DNA of 64,000 bases from Kosmotoga arenicorallina S304 (GTDB lineage: Bacteria; Thermotogota; Thermotogae; Petrotogales; Kosmotogaceae). The position numbers were made by a program, and so were the translations under genes. The stretch spans positions 286,319-350,318 of the forward strand of contig NZ_JFHK01000004.1 in assembly GCF_001636545.1 (NCBI RefSeq), written 5' to 3'. The stretch's first letter is position 1; each line of letters starts with the position of its first letter. The notes beneath the pieces are model-generated. The model was not told where the DNA came from, did no database searches, and saw only the letters and a program-made list of their open reading frames with translations. Of the stretch, positions 42,952 through 51,688 are shown piece after piece.

Positions 42952-44003
42952 CAAATTAACCTCCTGGTTACTGCCTCAGGGTCTCGAGCATAGTTCTTGA
43001 CCTGTTCCATAGAAATATCACCCTGTTTAAAAGCATTTATGAGGGCGTCATCAAAGGTAACCATTCCGAATCTTCCACCTGCCTGCATCATGGATTCTAT
43101 CTGATGGAATTTTCTTTCCCGAATCAGGTTTCTAATCGCCTGGTTTACAACCATTATCTCTAAGATCGCCACTCTTCCTTTGCCGCTCTTATGCTTCAGG
43201 AGCCTTTGATATATTACTGCCAGCAGACTGTTTGCAAGTTGCATGGCAATCTGGTTCTGCTGGTGAGGCGGAAAAACGCCAACAATTCTTTCCGGGGTTG
43301 TAGCAGCTGAATTTGTGTGGATGGTTGAAAAGACAAGATGTCCCGTTTCGGCTGCGGTCATTGCAAGTTCCATTGTTTCGGCGTCTCTCATCTCGCCCAC
43401 CAGTATGACATCAGGGTCTTGTCTTAAAGCATATTTCAGACCATTTGCAAAGGATTTGGTGTCCTGTCCCAGCTCTCGCTGATGAATTAGCGCTAACTTC
43501 GACTCGAAAACATATTCTATGGGGTCTTCAATGGTTATAAGATGAACCGGCCGGTTCAAGTTAATGTGTTCAAGCATTGCTGCAAGCGTGGTTGACTTTC
43601 CGCTACCAGTGGGACCTGCAACAAGCACAAGCCCTTTATCTGGCGAACAGAATTCCTTGAAAAGCGATGGATATCCGAGATCTTCAAGAGTACGGATCTT
43701 TTTCGGAATTAACCTTAGCGCTAAAATGGGCAGTTTATCTGAAAAATAAAGGTTTCCCCTGACTCGTGATTCGCCATAGCTGAAAGAAAAATCTACCTCT
43801 TTTTTAGCCGGTTCTGTAAGTTCGACTCCTGACTTATCTTCCAGCTCTTTTAGCAGATTAATCACCGCTTCTTTTGAGGGTTGTAGCTCATTATCGTTGA
43901 ATAGCGAGCCATCTATCCTGAAAGCCACCTTTTTGTCTGGAGTGATATGAATATCGCTTGCACCGTAATTTTCACCTTTGGAAAGGATTTCATCGAGCTG
44001 CAT
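42951..44003 (-). CDS. pilT: Type IV pilus retraction ATPase PilT
   Basis: 350 residues. PilT is a hexameric secretion-type ATPase that powers pilus retraction and twitching. Walker A is GPTGSGKST at residues 130-138, the Asp box and Walker B follow in [19 protein letters not shown], the His box is in [17 protein letters not shown], and the PilT-specific C-terminal element AIRNLIRE is present near 290. The N-terminal PAS-like domain starts with [18 protein letters not shown]. No other pilus gene is adjacent. The start has GGGAGGTGG upstream. Confidence 0.93.
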   Translation of the reverse strand: MQLDEILSKGENYGASDIHITPDKKVAFRIDGSLFNDNELQPSKEAVINLLKELEDKSGVELTEPAKKEVDFSFSYGESRVRGNLYFSDKLPILALRLIPKKIRTLEDLGYPSLFKEFCSPDKGLVLVAGPTGSGKSTTLAAMLEHINLNRPVHLITIEDPIEYVFESKLALIHQRELGQDTKSFANGLKYALRQDPDVILVGEMRDAETMELAMTAAETGHLVFSTIHTNSAATTPERIVGVFPPHQQNQIAMQLANSLLAVIYQRLLKHKSGKGRVAILEIMVVNQAIRNLIRERKFHQIESMMQAGGRFGMVTFDDALINAFKQGDISMEQVKNYARDPEAVTRRLI

Positions 44004-44106
44004 TGTTCCACCTCCCTCTTTTCTTAATGGATTTTAACACAGCGAAATGATAATATCTTTTTGGTAAGATGTATTATTTCTTCAAATCAATTCGGGAGGT
44101 TGAAAG

Positions 44107-45540
44107 ATGTTCTACGAACTTTTTTTACGCTCTTTTGCTGATGGCAACGGTGATGGTATAGGCGATTTCAAGGGTGCTACTAAAAGACTCGATTATCTCG
44201 CAGAATTAGGCATAACGGGAATATGGCTGCTTCCGGTGATGAAATCCCCTTCTTATCATGGATATACTGTTTCTGATTTCTATTCAATAAACCCATCTTA
44301 TGGAACTATTGAAGATGCGAGAGAATTTCTTGAATGTGCTCATGCAAAAGGCATAAAAGTAATTCTTGATATGCCTTTGAACCATACTGCCATAAACCAT
44401 CAGTGGTTTTTGAGAGCTCTTGCCGGTGATAAAAGTCACAGAAAAAAATATCTCTGGCTGGAGAGACCTGAATGGCTGGAAGCACGTAGACACTGGGACA
44501 ACCAGGGAGTTTGGTCAAAGCTCAACGGTGAATATTACTACGCGCTTTTTGGGCCTGGAAGTCCGGATTTGAACTATGAAAATCCCGAGCTTCGCGAAGA
44601 GGCCAAAAGAATCCTCTCCTTCTGGCTTTCTCTTGGCTTTGACGGGTTCAGGTTTGACGCCGCCAAACATATCTTCGATTTTTCAACGGAAAGAGGCAAA
44701 TGTGAATATCAACACGCAAAAAACCTTGCTTTCTGGAAAGAAATGACTGAACATTGCCGTAAAATTAACCCGGATGCTATTTTCGTTAGCGAAGTCTGGG
44801 ACGATCCCGATGTGGTGGACCTCTATTCCTCAATATTCGGAATCGGGTTCAATTTTCCTCTTGCATATGCGATAAAAGAGAGCGTTATGGAGCTAAATCC
44901 AAATAGAATGGTTGAGGCATTGTATCATGTAATGAACAGGTACTTTGAAGATGTGCTTCAATACAGTTCTGGAATTTTCCTTACAAACCACGACATGTCA
45001 AGGTTGCTTTCTTACATGAAAGGAGACAAAGAAAAGGCGCATCTTGCTCTCTCAGTGCTGTTGACGCTTCCTGGTATCCCCTTTATTTATTACGGTGAGG
45101 AATTAGGGATGAAAGGAGAATACAACGAATTTGCTAACGAAGCCCAGCTTGAGCCATTCCCGTGGTTTGAACTTGGCTCTGGACCAATGCAAACGGAATG
45201 GAAAGCCTTCACAAGCAATCCTCCCTATTCAGGTACCTCTTATGAGGTGCAGAGCAATGAAAGCAATTCTTATTTTTCTAAATATAAGAATATCCTGCAT
45301 TTTAGAAAAAACAACAACTGGATTGACAGCGCCAAAATCCTTGAAGTAAAAGCTGAAAACAACATTCTATTTATCTCTGTCGAATCAAAAGGAAAAGTAG
45401 CTTTAATTGTACACAATTTCGATCAAAAAACAGTTATACTTGATAAGAAAGGCAATATTGTCCTGATAAATGGAGAATTGTCCGAACAGAAGAATTCCTT
45501 TTCTCTTGGAAGAATGAGTTCAGCGATGATAGAACAATAA
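44107..45540 (+). CDS. Cytoplasmic GH13 (alpha-amylase family) enzyme
   Basis: 477 residues, no signal peptide, so it acts inside the cell. The (beta/alpha)8 barrel motifs are DMPLNH near 88-93, the nucleophile D184 in GFRFDAAKH, the acid/base E229 in FVSEVWDD, and the third carboxylate D296 in LTNHDMS. The protein opens directly with YELFLRSFADGNGDGIGD, the usual GH13 start, and ends with a short C-terminal beta domain. It may be an alpha-amylase or alpha-glucosidase acting on imported maltodextrins, which fits the MalEFG transporter in the window. Exact specificity is not readable. Confidence 0.9.
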   Translation: MFYELFLRSFADGNGDGIGDFKGATKRLDYLAELGITGIWLLPVMKSPSYHGYTVSDFYSINPSYGTIEDAREFLECAHAKGIKVILDMPLNHTAINHQWFLRALAGDKSHRKKYLWLERPEWLEARRHWDNQGVWSKLNGEYYYALFGPGSPDLNYENPELREEAKRILSFWLSLGFDGFRFDAAKHIFDFSTERGKCEYQHAKNLAFWKEMTEHCRKINPDAIFVSEVWDDPDVVDLYSSIFGIGFNFPLAYAIKESVMELNPNRMVEALYHVMNRYFEDVLQYSSGIFLTNHDMSRLLSYMKGDKEKAHLALSVLLTLPGIPFIYYGEELGMKGEYNEFANEAQLEPFPWFELGSGPMQTEWKAFTSNPPYSGTSYEVQSNESNSYFSKYKNILHFRKNNNWIDSAKILEVKAENNILFISVESKGKVALIVHNFDQKTVILDKKGNIVLINGELSEQKNSFSLGRMSSAMIEQ

Positions 45541-45544
45541 AAAA

Positions 45545-45560
45545 GCGGGCTGCAGCCCGC
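45545..45560. terminator. GC-rich palindrome after the GH13 gene
   Basis: GCGGGCTGCAGCCCGC is a perfect palindrome preceded by As on the plus strand. A U-tract follows it only in minus-strand RNA. On the plus strand it can only act as a 3'-end hairpin. Confidence 0.5.
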
Positions 45561-45638
45561 AACAGGAATAGGGGGGTAAGCTTTCTTTATAAATAAGACT
45601 GATTATGTTCTATTTTTGTTCAAAGGGGAAGAAAGATT

Positions 45639-46583
45639 GTGAAAAGCAGAGAAGAAAGAGCCAAAAAAGGAGCAATAATAGGAATTGCTGGCAATGTTTT
45701 TTTATCTGCATTAAAAATTTTGACAGGTTTATTTACCGGAAGTATGGCAATTACAGCTGATGGACTCGATTCCGCGACAGATATAATGACATCTGTGATA
45801 ACTTTGGTTTCAACAAATCTCTCCAAAAGACCCCCCGATGAAGAACATCCGTATGGTCATGAGCGTGCTGAAACAATTGCTTCCAAGATAATCTCTATGA
45901 TAATCTTTTTCGCAGGTGCCCAACTTGCCATTTTCTCAATCCAGAAGCTCATTTCCGGAAAACTTGTATTTGAAAATCTGCCAATTGTTTTATCCGTAGC
46001 CTTAATATCATCAACAGGAAAATATGGGCTTTACAGATACAAATTGCACATCGGTCATAAGATCGATAGCAATGTTTTTATTGCCGATGCCATGAACATG
46101 AAAAACGACATATTCATTTCGCTTTCTGTTGCTGCGGGAATGGTTATCGTCAAACTAACCGGGTTGTTCATCTTCGATGCGATATTGGGACTTTTTGTCT
46201 CCATCTTTGTCATAAAGACTTCTATCGAACTTTTCATGAGCAGTAGCTTTGAACTAATGGACGGCATTCAGCCAAAGGACGATATCTATCGCAGAGTATT
46301 GGAAGAAGCTATTAACACTGATGGTGTTTCGAATCCTCACAGAATTAGAATAAGAAAATTTGGCTACAAATACTTTGTAGAACTCGACCTGGAAGTAAAA
46401 GGTGACATTACGGTCAATGAAGCGCACGAATTATCAAAAACCGTTGAAAGAAACATCAAGCAGAACATACCCAAAGTATATGATGTGCATGTCCATATTG
46501 AACCCCTGGGAAATGTAGAAAGAGAAACCTTTGGATTAGACAGGTCTCACATTTCCAGGAGAAAGGGTGGTACGGATGGATAG
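45639..46583 (+). CDS. Cation diffusion facilitator (CDF) transporter
   Basis: 314 residues with about six membrane segments, followed by the roughly 85-residue cytoplasmic CDF C-terminal domain. The metal-binding residues are visible in ADGLDSATDI (helix 2) and in HPYGHERAE (loop), with a second helix pair at VFIADAMNMKNDI. CDF proteins export Zn, Mn, Fe or Co in exchange for protons. DxxxD-type sites here (D..D in helix 2, D..ND in helix 5) are more like the Mn or Fe group than the H-D Zn group, but this is only suggestive. The start is GTG. It overlaps the HD-GYP gene by 8 bases. Confidence 0.9.
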   Translation: MKSREERAKKGAIIGIAGNVFLSALKILTGLFTGSMAITADGLDSATDIMTSVITLVSTNLSKRPPDEEHPYGHERAETIASKIISMIIFFAGAQLAIFSIQKLISGKLVFENLPIVLSVALISSTGKYGLYRYKLHIGHKIDSNVFIADAMNMKNDIFISLSVAAGMVIVKLTGLFIFDAILGLFVSIFVIKTSIELFMSSSFELMDGIQPKDDIYRRVLEEAINTDGVSNPHRIRIRKFGYKYFVELDLEVKGDITVNEAHELSKTVERNIKQNIPKVYDVHVHIEPLGNVERETFGLDRSHISRRKGGTDG

Positions 46584-47580
46584 AGATAAGAGGCTAACTC
46601 TTCCAGCATTTTCGCCGGATAAATTTGGTGATATTCCTAACCTTTTCTGGATAATGAACGAAAAGGGCGAGATTCTCTTCGCAAATATGCGCTTCTTGAA
46701 GTTTTTCAGAAGAACACGCGAACAGGTCATTGGCAATACAATGGAAAATATAATAGAGAGGAGAAGTTCAAAAGAACTTTCAAAACTATTTCAAGTGCTT
46801 CTCAGAAAAAACGAAACCGTGCGTGAAGAACTGCTTTTCACCAGTGCAAATACCACCGGATTCTTTTCTGTGACCATGATACCTGTTTTTGACAACCGTA
46901 AATTAAGCCATGTTTTTTGCAGTGCCTTTGATCTGACTCCTATAAAAAATAGATACGCAAAAATCGCCAGGGATCGAACAGCGATAATTAGCATTTTGGC
47001 AAAATATTCTGAAAAGATCCTCCCGGAAGCAGAGAAACATTTGCGAATAATTTCTGAAGCTTCCACGATGATCGCAGTGGCTTTGCGCGAAAAGGAAAAC
47101 CACAAAATCACAAAGGACTTTATAAAAGACATCAGAGAAGCCTCAATGCTTCATGACATTGGAAATTTGGAAATCCCGCAAGGATTGCTAAGCAAACCAA
47201 GCAGGCTCTCAAAAGATGAATATCAAATCGTGAAAGAACACACCTTAAAAGGGGTGGAAATAATAGAAGATTTTCTCCAGACAGGTTCTGCATTATTAAG
47301 AGTGTGCGCTGAAATAATCGGATACCATCATGAAACTTTTGACGGGAACGGTTATCCCCACGGGATTTCGGGAGCTGATATTCCATTGTCTGCAAGGATA
47401 GTGAGTGTGGCAGATAGTTATGCCTCCATGATGGTTAAAAGGCCTTACAGAGACGCTCTGAAAAGAGATGAAGCTTTAAAAATAATTAGTCAGGAAAAAG
47501 GTAAAAAATTCGATCCGGTGATTGTTGATGCATTTTTTTCAATTGAAAAAGAACTAAATACACTGGTGAATCTTGCTTGA
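46576..47580 (+). CDS. PAS - HD-GYP signalling protein, putative c-di-GMP phosphodiesterase
   Basis: 334 residues from the ATG at 46576. Residues about 15-125 form a PAS domain (LFWIMNEKGEILFANMRFLKFF). The HD-GYP domain follows: HD at 193-194 in MLHDIGNLEIP, HH at 251-252, and GYP at 259-261 in DGNGYPHG, with DSYASM near 280. All catalytic residues appear present, so the protein may hydrolyse cyclic di-GMP. It is soluble. It starts inside the end of the metal transporter gene, which suggests coupling, but a functional link is unknown. A second, broken HD-GYP gene and a GGDEF protein lie further on. Confidence 0.9.
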   Translation: MDRDKRLTLPAFSPDKFGDIPNLFWIMNEKGEILFANMRFLKFFRRTREQVIGNTMENIIERRSSKELSKLFQVLLRKNETVREELLFTSANTTGFFSVTMIPVFDNRKLSHVFCSAFDLTPIKNRYAKIARDRTAIISILAKYSEKILPEAEKHLRIISEASTMIAVALREKENHKITKDFIKDIREASMLHDIGNLEIPQGLLSKPSRLSKDEYQIVKEHTLKGVEIIEDFLQTGSALLRVCAEIIGYHHETFDGNGYPHGISGADIPLSARIVSVADSYASMMVKRPYRDALKRDEALKIISQEKGKKFDPVIVDAFFSIEKELNTLVNLA

Positions 47581-47631
47581 TTTATGGTTTAATTATAAGG
47601 ATTCTAAATAACTCTTTGGGGGTGAAATACT

Positions 47632-48222
47632 ATGAAAAAATTAGACGGGACGAGTACGCTTGGTAATTTAATGAAGGCTTTTGCAGGAGAATCTCAGGCG
47701 AGAAACCGGTACACCTTTTTTGCTTCAGTAGCCAGAAAAGAGGGATTCGAGCAAATTTCCGCGATTTTTCAGGAAACAGCCGAAAATGAAAAAGAACACG
47801 CCAAGCTCTTTTACAAGCACATTGTAGAGAACACCGAAAAGTTGCCAGCAGTTGTTCATGTGGATGCGGATTATCCGGTTGAATACCGTTCAACACTGGA
47901 GAATCTCAAAGCGGCTGCTGCAGGTGAGAATGAAGAATGGTCAGAACTCTACCCAACATTCGCCGATATTGCCGAAGAAGAAGGTTTTAAAGATATTGCC
48001 GAAACATTCAGGCAGGTAGCTAAGGTTGAAAAGAGGCATGAAGAACGCTATTTAAAACTCGCGGAAAATGTTGAAAAGGGGCAAGTTTTCAAGAAATCTG
48101 AAAAAATATTGTGGAAGTGCAGAAATTGCGGCTATATACTTGAAGCTTATGAAGCACCCGCAAAATGCCCTGCCTGCAAGCATCCACAAAGCTATTTCGA
48201 ACTTTTCGTGGAAAACTATTGA
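47632..48222 (+). CDS. rbr: Rubrerythrin
   Basis: 196 residues. The N-terminal four-helix ferritin-like domain carries the di-iron ligands: E20 in [12 protein letters not shown]53 and H56 in ENEKEH, and the second pair in [12 protein letters not shown]. The C-terminal rubredoxin domain binds one iron through CRNCGY and CPACKH. Rubrerythrin reduces hydrogen peroxide and protects anaerobes from oxygen. The gene appears monocistronic, with GGGGGTGA before the ATG and a palindromic hairpin after the stop. Confidence 0.96.
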   Translation: MKKLDGTSTLGNLMKAFAGESQARNRYTFFASVARKEGFEQISAIFQETAENEKEHAKLFYKHIVENTEKLPAVVHVDADYPVEYRSTLENLKAAAAGENEEWSELYPTFADIAEEEGFKDIAETFRQVAKVEKRHEERYLKLAENVEKGQVFKKSEKILWKCRNCGYILEAYEAPAKCPACKHPQSYFELFVENY

Positions 48223-48228
48223 AATAAT

Positions 48229-48246
48229 GCGGGGGATATCCCCCGC
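48229..48246. terminator. Palindromic hairpin between rubrerythrin and the PfkB kinase gene
   Basis: GCGGGGGATATCCCCCGC, an 18-base perfect palindrome between two convergent genes. T-runs are weak on both sides, so efficiency as an intrinsic terminator is uncertain. Confidence 0.6.
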
Positions 48247-49118
48247 TACACAAATTTTCTCAAAGAAGGCTCACAAGAGTAAATGAAGCTTTTTATCTCA
48301 TGTAGTCCATGTTTTCCTGTTGCACCTTTGTATTGGACATTCAACGCTCCGAGTGCGTTGCCGAGTCTGAGCGCTTCATCCAGATTTCCACCTGATGAAA
48401 TTGCATGTATAAAACCTGCATTGAAAGCGTCTCCTGCACCGGTGGTATCTACGACCTCTGCTTTGTAGGCAGAAGCAAAGATACCTTCCGGTAAAAGCTC
48501 TGTGCCTTTATTTCCTTTTGTTACCACAACATGTTCTGCCTTGAGAGTGCCAGTCTTACTAACCGCCTCCCACTCCTTTTCGTTGAAAATCAGATAAGTG
48601 ATATATTCAGACAGTTCCAAAACGCCTTCCGGGTCTTCAAAGCTAACTATTCCTCCCGGTGCATAGCTGATGGGAATATTTTTTTTCAACCCTTTCAAAA
48701 TCCTACCTGCCTGCATAGTGCTTATGCCGGCTAAATGGAGAAAAGTAGTTTCTTCCAGGGCCACTACTTCCAGGGTATTTTTCTCGTTTATTCCCCGGAA
48801 CGTAAACAAAAAGCGGTGCCCGTCATCTCTGACGCTCACAAAGCAAAAGCCAGTTCTTTCACCATCAACTACCCTGATATACTCCACTTTAACACCTCGC
48901 TTTGCAAGCTCTTTTAACAACCACTGGCCGAACATATCATTTCCAACTGTCCCATTTAAAATCACTTTTTGTCCGAGCTTTGCGAGCTGAATGGCCGTAT
49001 TAGCTGCGGTTCCGCCTATCCCTGGGTCTAATTCGAGAACTCTGTTTTCTTCAATATTGCGGGTTTTGTCTAACATCGCCGTAATGTCAAAGTTTATGTT
49101 ACCGACTACCTGTATCAT
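48246..49118 (-). CDS. PfkB-family carbohydrate or nucleoside kinase
   Basis: 290 residues. Ribokinase-type fold: the N-terminal PGIGGTAANTAIQLAKLG near residue 30 binds substrate, and the C-terminal ATP site with catalytic base is VVDTTGAGDAFNAGFIHAI near 225. The family phosphorylates sugars or nucleosides such as ribose, fructose, adenosine or pseudouridine. Because psuG is in the same window, pseudouridine kinase is one possibility, but the genes are 9 kb apart and nothing in the active site proves it. It is convergent with rubrerythrin. Confidence 0.88.
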   Translation of the reverse strand: MIQVVGNINFDITAMLDKTRNIEENRVLELDPGIGGTAANTAIQLAKLGQKVILNGTVGNDMFGQWLLKELAKRGVKVEYIRVVDGERTGFCFVSVRDDGHRFLFTFRGINEKNTLEVVALEETTFLHLAGISTMQAGRILKGLKKNIPISYAPGGIVSFEDPEGVLELSEYITYLIFNEKEWEAVSKTGTLKAEHVVVTKGNKGTELLPEGIFASAYKAEVVDTTGAGDAFNAGFIHAISSGGNLDEALRLGNALGALNVQYKGATGKHGLHEIKSFIYSCEPSLRKFV

Positions 49119-49189
49119 TATTATCCCTCACAATTCATTAATTATTCCTTGTTTCATGAAGTACAATACAAATAAGGGGAGGTGCTTTG

Positions 49190-49741
49190 ATGAAAAAAAG
49201 ATATATCAGCAAAATTATTTTACTATTTTTTATAGGATTTTTTTTGCAGGCATGTGTGCCTTCTATTCCCGACAGGGTTCAGACGGGCTTTGAACATTTA
49301 AAATCCGGGGAAGTCAGCCTGGCTAAAGAAGAGTTCAATAAAGTTCTAAATCTATCTTATAATCCCATGAAAAAAGCCCTTGCAAGTGAAGGACTTGGCT
49401 GGTGTTATTACCTTGAGCAAAACTTTACTCTTGCCAGGTTTTACTTCTCGCAGGCTAAAGAAACATATCCCACTAAAAAAGAGATACTGTCAGGGCTTGC
49501 GCTTGCACAAACTCAATTGGGCGAATTCAGCAGTTCCGTTGACATTGGACTTTTTCTCCTTTCTTCTGCTGATGACGTTCTGGTTGATTACCTTCCAGAT
49601 ACTCTATACAAAGAAGAATTGCTGAAAGTGCTTGTTCTGGCTGCTTTAATTTCAAGCAGCTCATATTATGAAGATTTTAAAGCTTTGGTCTCCGATGCGG
49701 ACTTTCTCAATAAGCTCGGTGCTCTTGAAGGCGGTGAATGA
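49190..49741 (+). CDS. Putative lipoprotein with TPR-like repeats
   Basis: 183 residues from the ATG at 49190, with GGGGAGGTG upstream. A lipoprotein signal is clear: basic N-terminus, hydrophobic stretch and lipobox LQAC with the modified cysteine C22. The mature part is helical, with TPR-like units (GFEHLKSGEVSLAKEEFNKV, GLGWCYYLEQNFTLARFYFS, GLALAQTQLGEFSSSV). Such lipoproteins often act as adaptors at the membrane. It lies directly before the secreted M6 protease gene (1 base apart), so a role in export or anchoring of the protease is possible, but inferred only. Confidence 0.75.
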   Translation: MKKRYISKIILLFFIGFFLQACVPSIPDRVQTGFEHLKSGEVSLAKEEFNKVLNLSYNPMKKALASEGLGWCYYLEQNFTLARFYFSQAKETYPTKKEILSGLALAQTQLGEFSSSVDIGLFLLSSADDVLVDYLPDTLYKEELLKVLVLAALISSSSYYEDFKALVSDADFLNKLGALEGGE

Positions 49742-49742
49742 T

Positions 49743-51620
49743 ATGAAAACAGCGCTAATTTCCCTTATTATTGCATTTTCGATCCTTGGCTTTTCTATCC
49801 CTGCGTATCCAGGAATTATAACCCTTATCCAGCCCGATGGCAGTACTATATACGCAAGGCAGATTGGCGATGAATATGCACACCTTATGTTATATGAGGG
49901 AAAACCCATTGTGAAAAATCCCGAAACAGGCTGGTGGGAATTTGCCAACATTAAAGATGATAAAATAATTTCTACGGGGCTGAAGCCTGGCAAAGATAGA
50001 TCCTTTTCAATACATAAGTCAAAAATTGAAAGCTATTTAGCAGCGGCAATTCGCCCTAAAAAACATGAAAAAAGCGTCCCCACTTCAGGAATCGTTAAGT
50101 TTCCTGTGATATTGATAAACTTCTCTGATACTGCAACTTCCTTCGAAGCAGCCGATTTTGACGAATTGTTCAATGGGGTTGGATATTCTGTCAAAGATTA
50201 CTATCTTGAAGTTTCAGGTGGGGTAATAGAACTCCAGTTCACTGTCATTGGCTGGTTCAATGCTTCTAAAACACATGATTACTACGGAGAAAATGATATT
50301 TGGGGGTATGACAAACATCCTCAAGAATTAGTGTCAGAAGCGATTATAGCAGCTGATCCCTATCTGGATTATTCAGAATTCGATAACGATGGAAATGGCT
50401 CTGTCGACGCTGTTATTGTGGTGCATCAGGGAAATGGCGAAGAAGCCTCAGGCAATCCGACTGATATCTGGTCACACCAATTTTATGCCCCAACCTCAAC
50501 AGATGATGGGGTTACCGCTTCAAAGTATACCATTCAGCCTGAAACTTTATTTGATGACATAAACACCATAGGTGTCATTTGCCATGAACTTGGTCACATT
50601 TTTGGGCTCATAGACCTCTATGATACAGATTACAGCTCCGACGGTATCGGTAATTGGGGGTTAATGGGGACAGGCTCATGGAACGGCTTGACGAGACCCG
50701 GTGATAGCCCTGCGCATTTTTCCGGCTGGAGCCTTTTGAAACTCAGTTGGGTATCAGAAACCAACCTCAATGGCTATATCGGGGAATATACTTTCAAACC
50801 TGTTGAAACAAACAGGATTGTGTACACCTTTGACAATCCCGACAGAAAAAACATTGAATATTTTCTTATGGAGAACCGCAGAAAAATAGGTTATGACACG
50901 GCGCTGCCCGGTGAAGGGCTAATAATATATCATATAGATGAAATGGCAAATCAATCTGATGATACACATAGGAAAGTCGATGTCGAAGAAGCTGATGGGG
51001 ACAACGCTCTGGATTATTATATTTACTACGGTAACGATCGGGGATCTTCTGGAGATCCCTTCCCTGGCAGCAGCAACAACACAGCCTTTGCCCAGCACAC
51101 AAATCCAGATTCAAAATTTTATGATGGTTTTTCTCTCCTTAAACTCACCAGCATTTCTGAGTTTGCATCCGACATTACTGGAGTATTATCCTCTGGCATA
51201 ATAAGAAAAGAACCTGATCCGTATCTCACATACGGCACCACCGAAACGCTGATTTATGAGTTCTATACTCCGATCGCTACTTATACCATCACCTCTCCTC
51301 CCGGGATTGTACAGTTTTCACAACTTACAGAAGAAGGCAAAAAACTGGAAATAGCCATTGTCCCCCCCGCTGAAATTTTCAATTTAAAGCTCGATGTAAT
51401 TGATGCCACAGCGGTTTATGCTAGTTCTGAACTGGAATTTCTTCCCTTTGCGTATATTATAGTACCTGATGGTGTTTCTGCTTCAAAGTTTGTCTTGATA
51501 AAGCCGTTAGGCTGGGATGAATCACCCGGATTGGATTGGAATTCTCGATCTGGATACTATTGGAAATGGGTAGAAACACTCCCAATAACCGCCTACGGTA
51601 AGGAAATTCCCGAAGAATGA
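49743..51620 (+). CDS. Secreted M6-family metalloprotease
   Basis: 625 residues from the ATG at 49743. The signal peptide is about residues 1-20 (TALISLIIAFSILGFSIPA). The zinc site is H281-E282-xx-H285 with the extended HELGHIFGLIDLYD, characteristic of the immune inhibitor A / M6 group. Family features in the same region are GNWGLMGTGSWNG after the zinc site and QEL-like DKHPQELVSEA before it. A C-terminal beta-rich region of about 200 residues follows, without a visible sorting signal. Presumably it degrades extracellular proteins for peptide use. Likely co-transcribed with the lipoprotein. Confidence 0.9.
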   Translation: MKTALISLIIAFSILGFSIPAYPGIITLIQPDGSTIYARQIGDEYAHLMLYEGKPIVKNPETGWWEFANIKDDKIISTGLKPGKDRSFSIHKSKIESYLAAAIRPKKHEKSVPTSGIVKFPVILINFSDTATSFEAADFDELFNGVGYSVKDYYLEVSGGVIELQFTVIGWFNASKTHDYYGENDIWGYDKHPQELVSEAIIAADPYLDYSEFDNDGNGSVDAVIVVHQGNGEEASGNPTDIWSHQFYAPTSTDDGVTASKYTIQPETLFDDINTIGVICHELGHIFGLIDLYDTDYSSDGIGNWGLMGTGSWNGLTRPGDSPAHFSGWSLLKLSWVSETNLNGYIGEYTFKPVETNRIVYTFDNPDRKNIEYFLMENRRKIGYDTALPGEGLIIYHIDEMANQSDDTHRKVDVEEADGDNALDYYIYYGNDRGSSGDPFPGSSNNTAFAQHTNPDSKFYDGFSLLKLTSISEFASDITGVLSSGIIRKEPDPYLTYGTTETLIYEFYTPIATYTITSPPGIVQFSQLTEEGKKLEIAIVPPAEIFNLKLDVIDATAVYASSELEFLPFAYIIVPDGVSASKFVLIKPLGWDESPGLDWNSRSGYYWKWVETLPITAYGKEIPEE

Positions 51621-51653
51621 TTTGAGTTAAAGTCTTACTATTTCGATTTCATG

Positions 51654-51681
51654 CCCCTCACATGCTAAAATCATGTGGGGG
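51654..51681 (+). promoter_or_regulatory. Hairpin that sequesters the ribosome site of the GH1 gene
   Basis: A 10-bp stem (51655-51664 with 51672-51681, one G-T pair) with a 7-nt loop. Its 3' arm contains most of the GGGGGTGG ribosome site for the GTG start at 51689. Translation would be low unless the stem opens. The next bases include only a short TTTT, so a terminator is less likely. Confidence 0.6.
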
Positions 51682-51688
51682 TGGTTTT

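Noticed and set aside
51654..51688. The hairpin before the GH1 gene as terminator of the M6 protease gene
   Set aside because: The T-run after it is only four bases and the stem includes the ribosome site of the next gene; regulation of translation is the better reading, though partial termination cannot be excluded.
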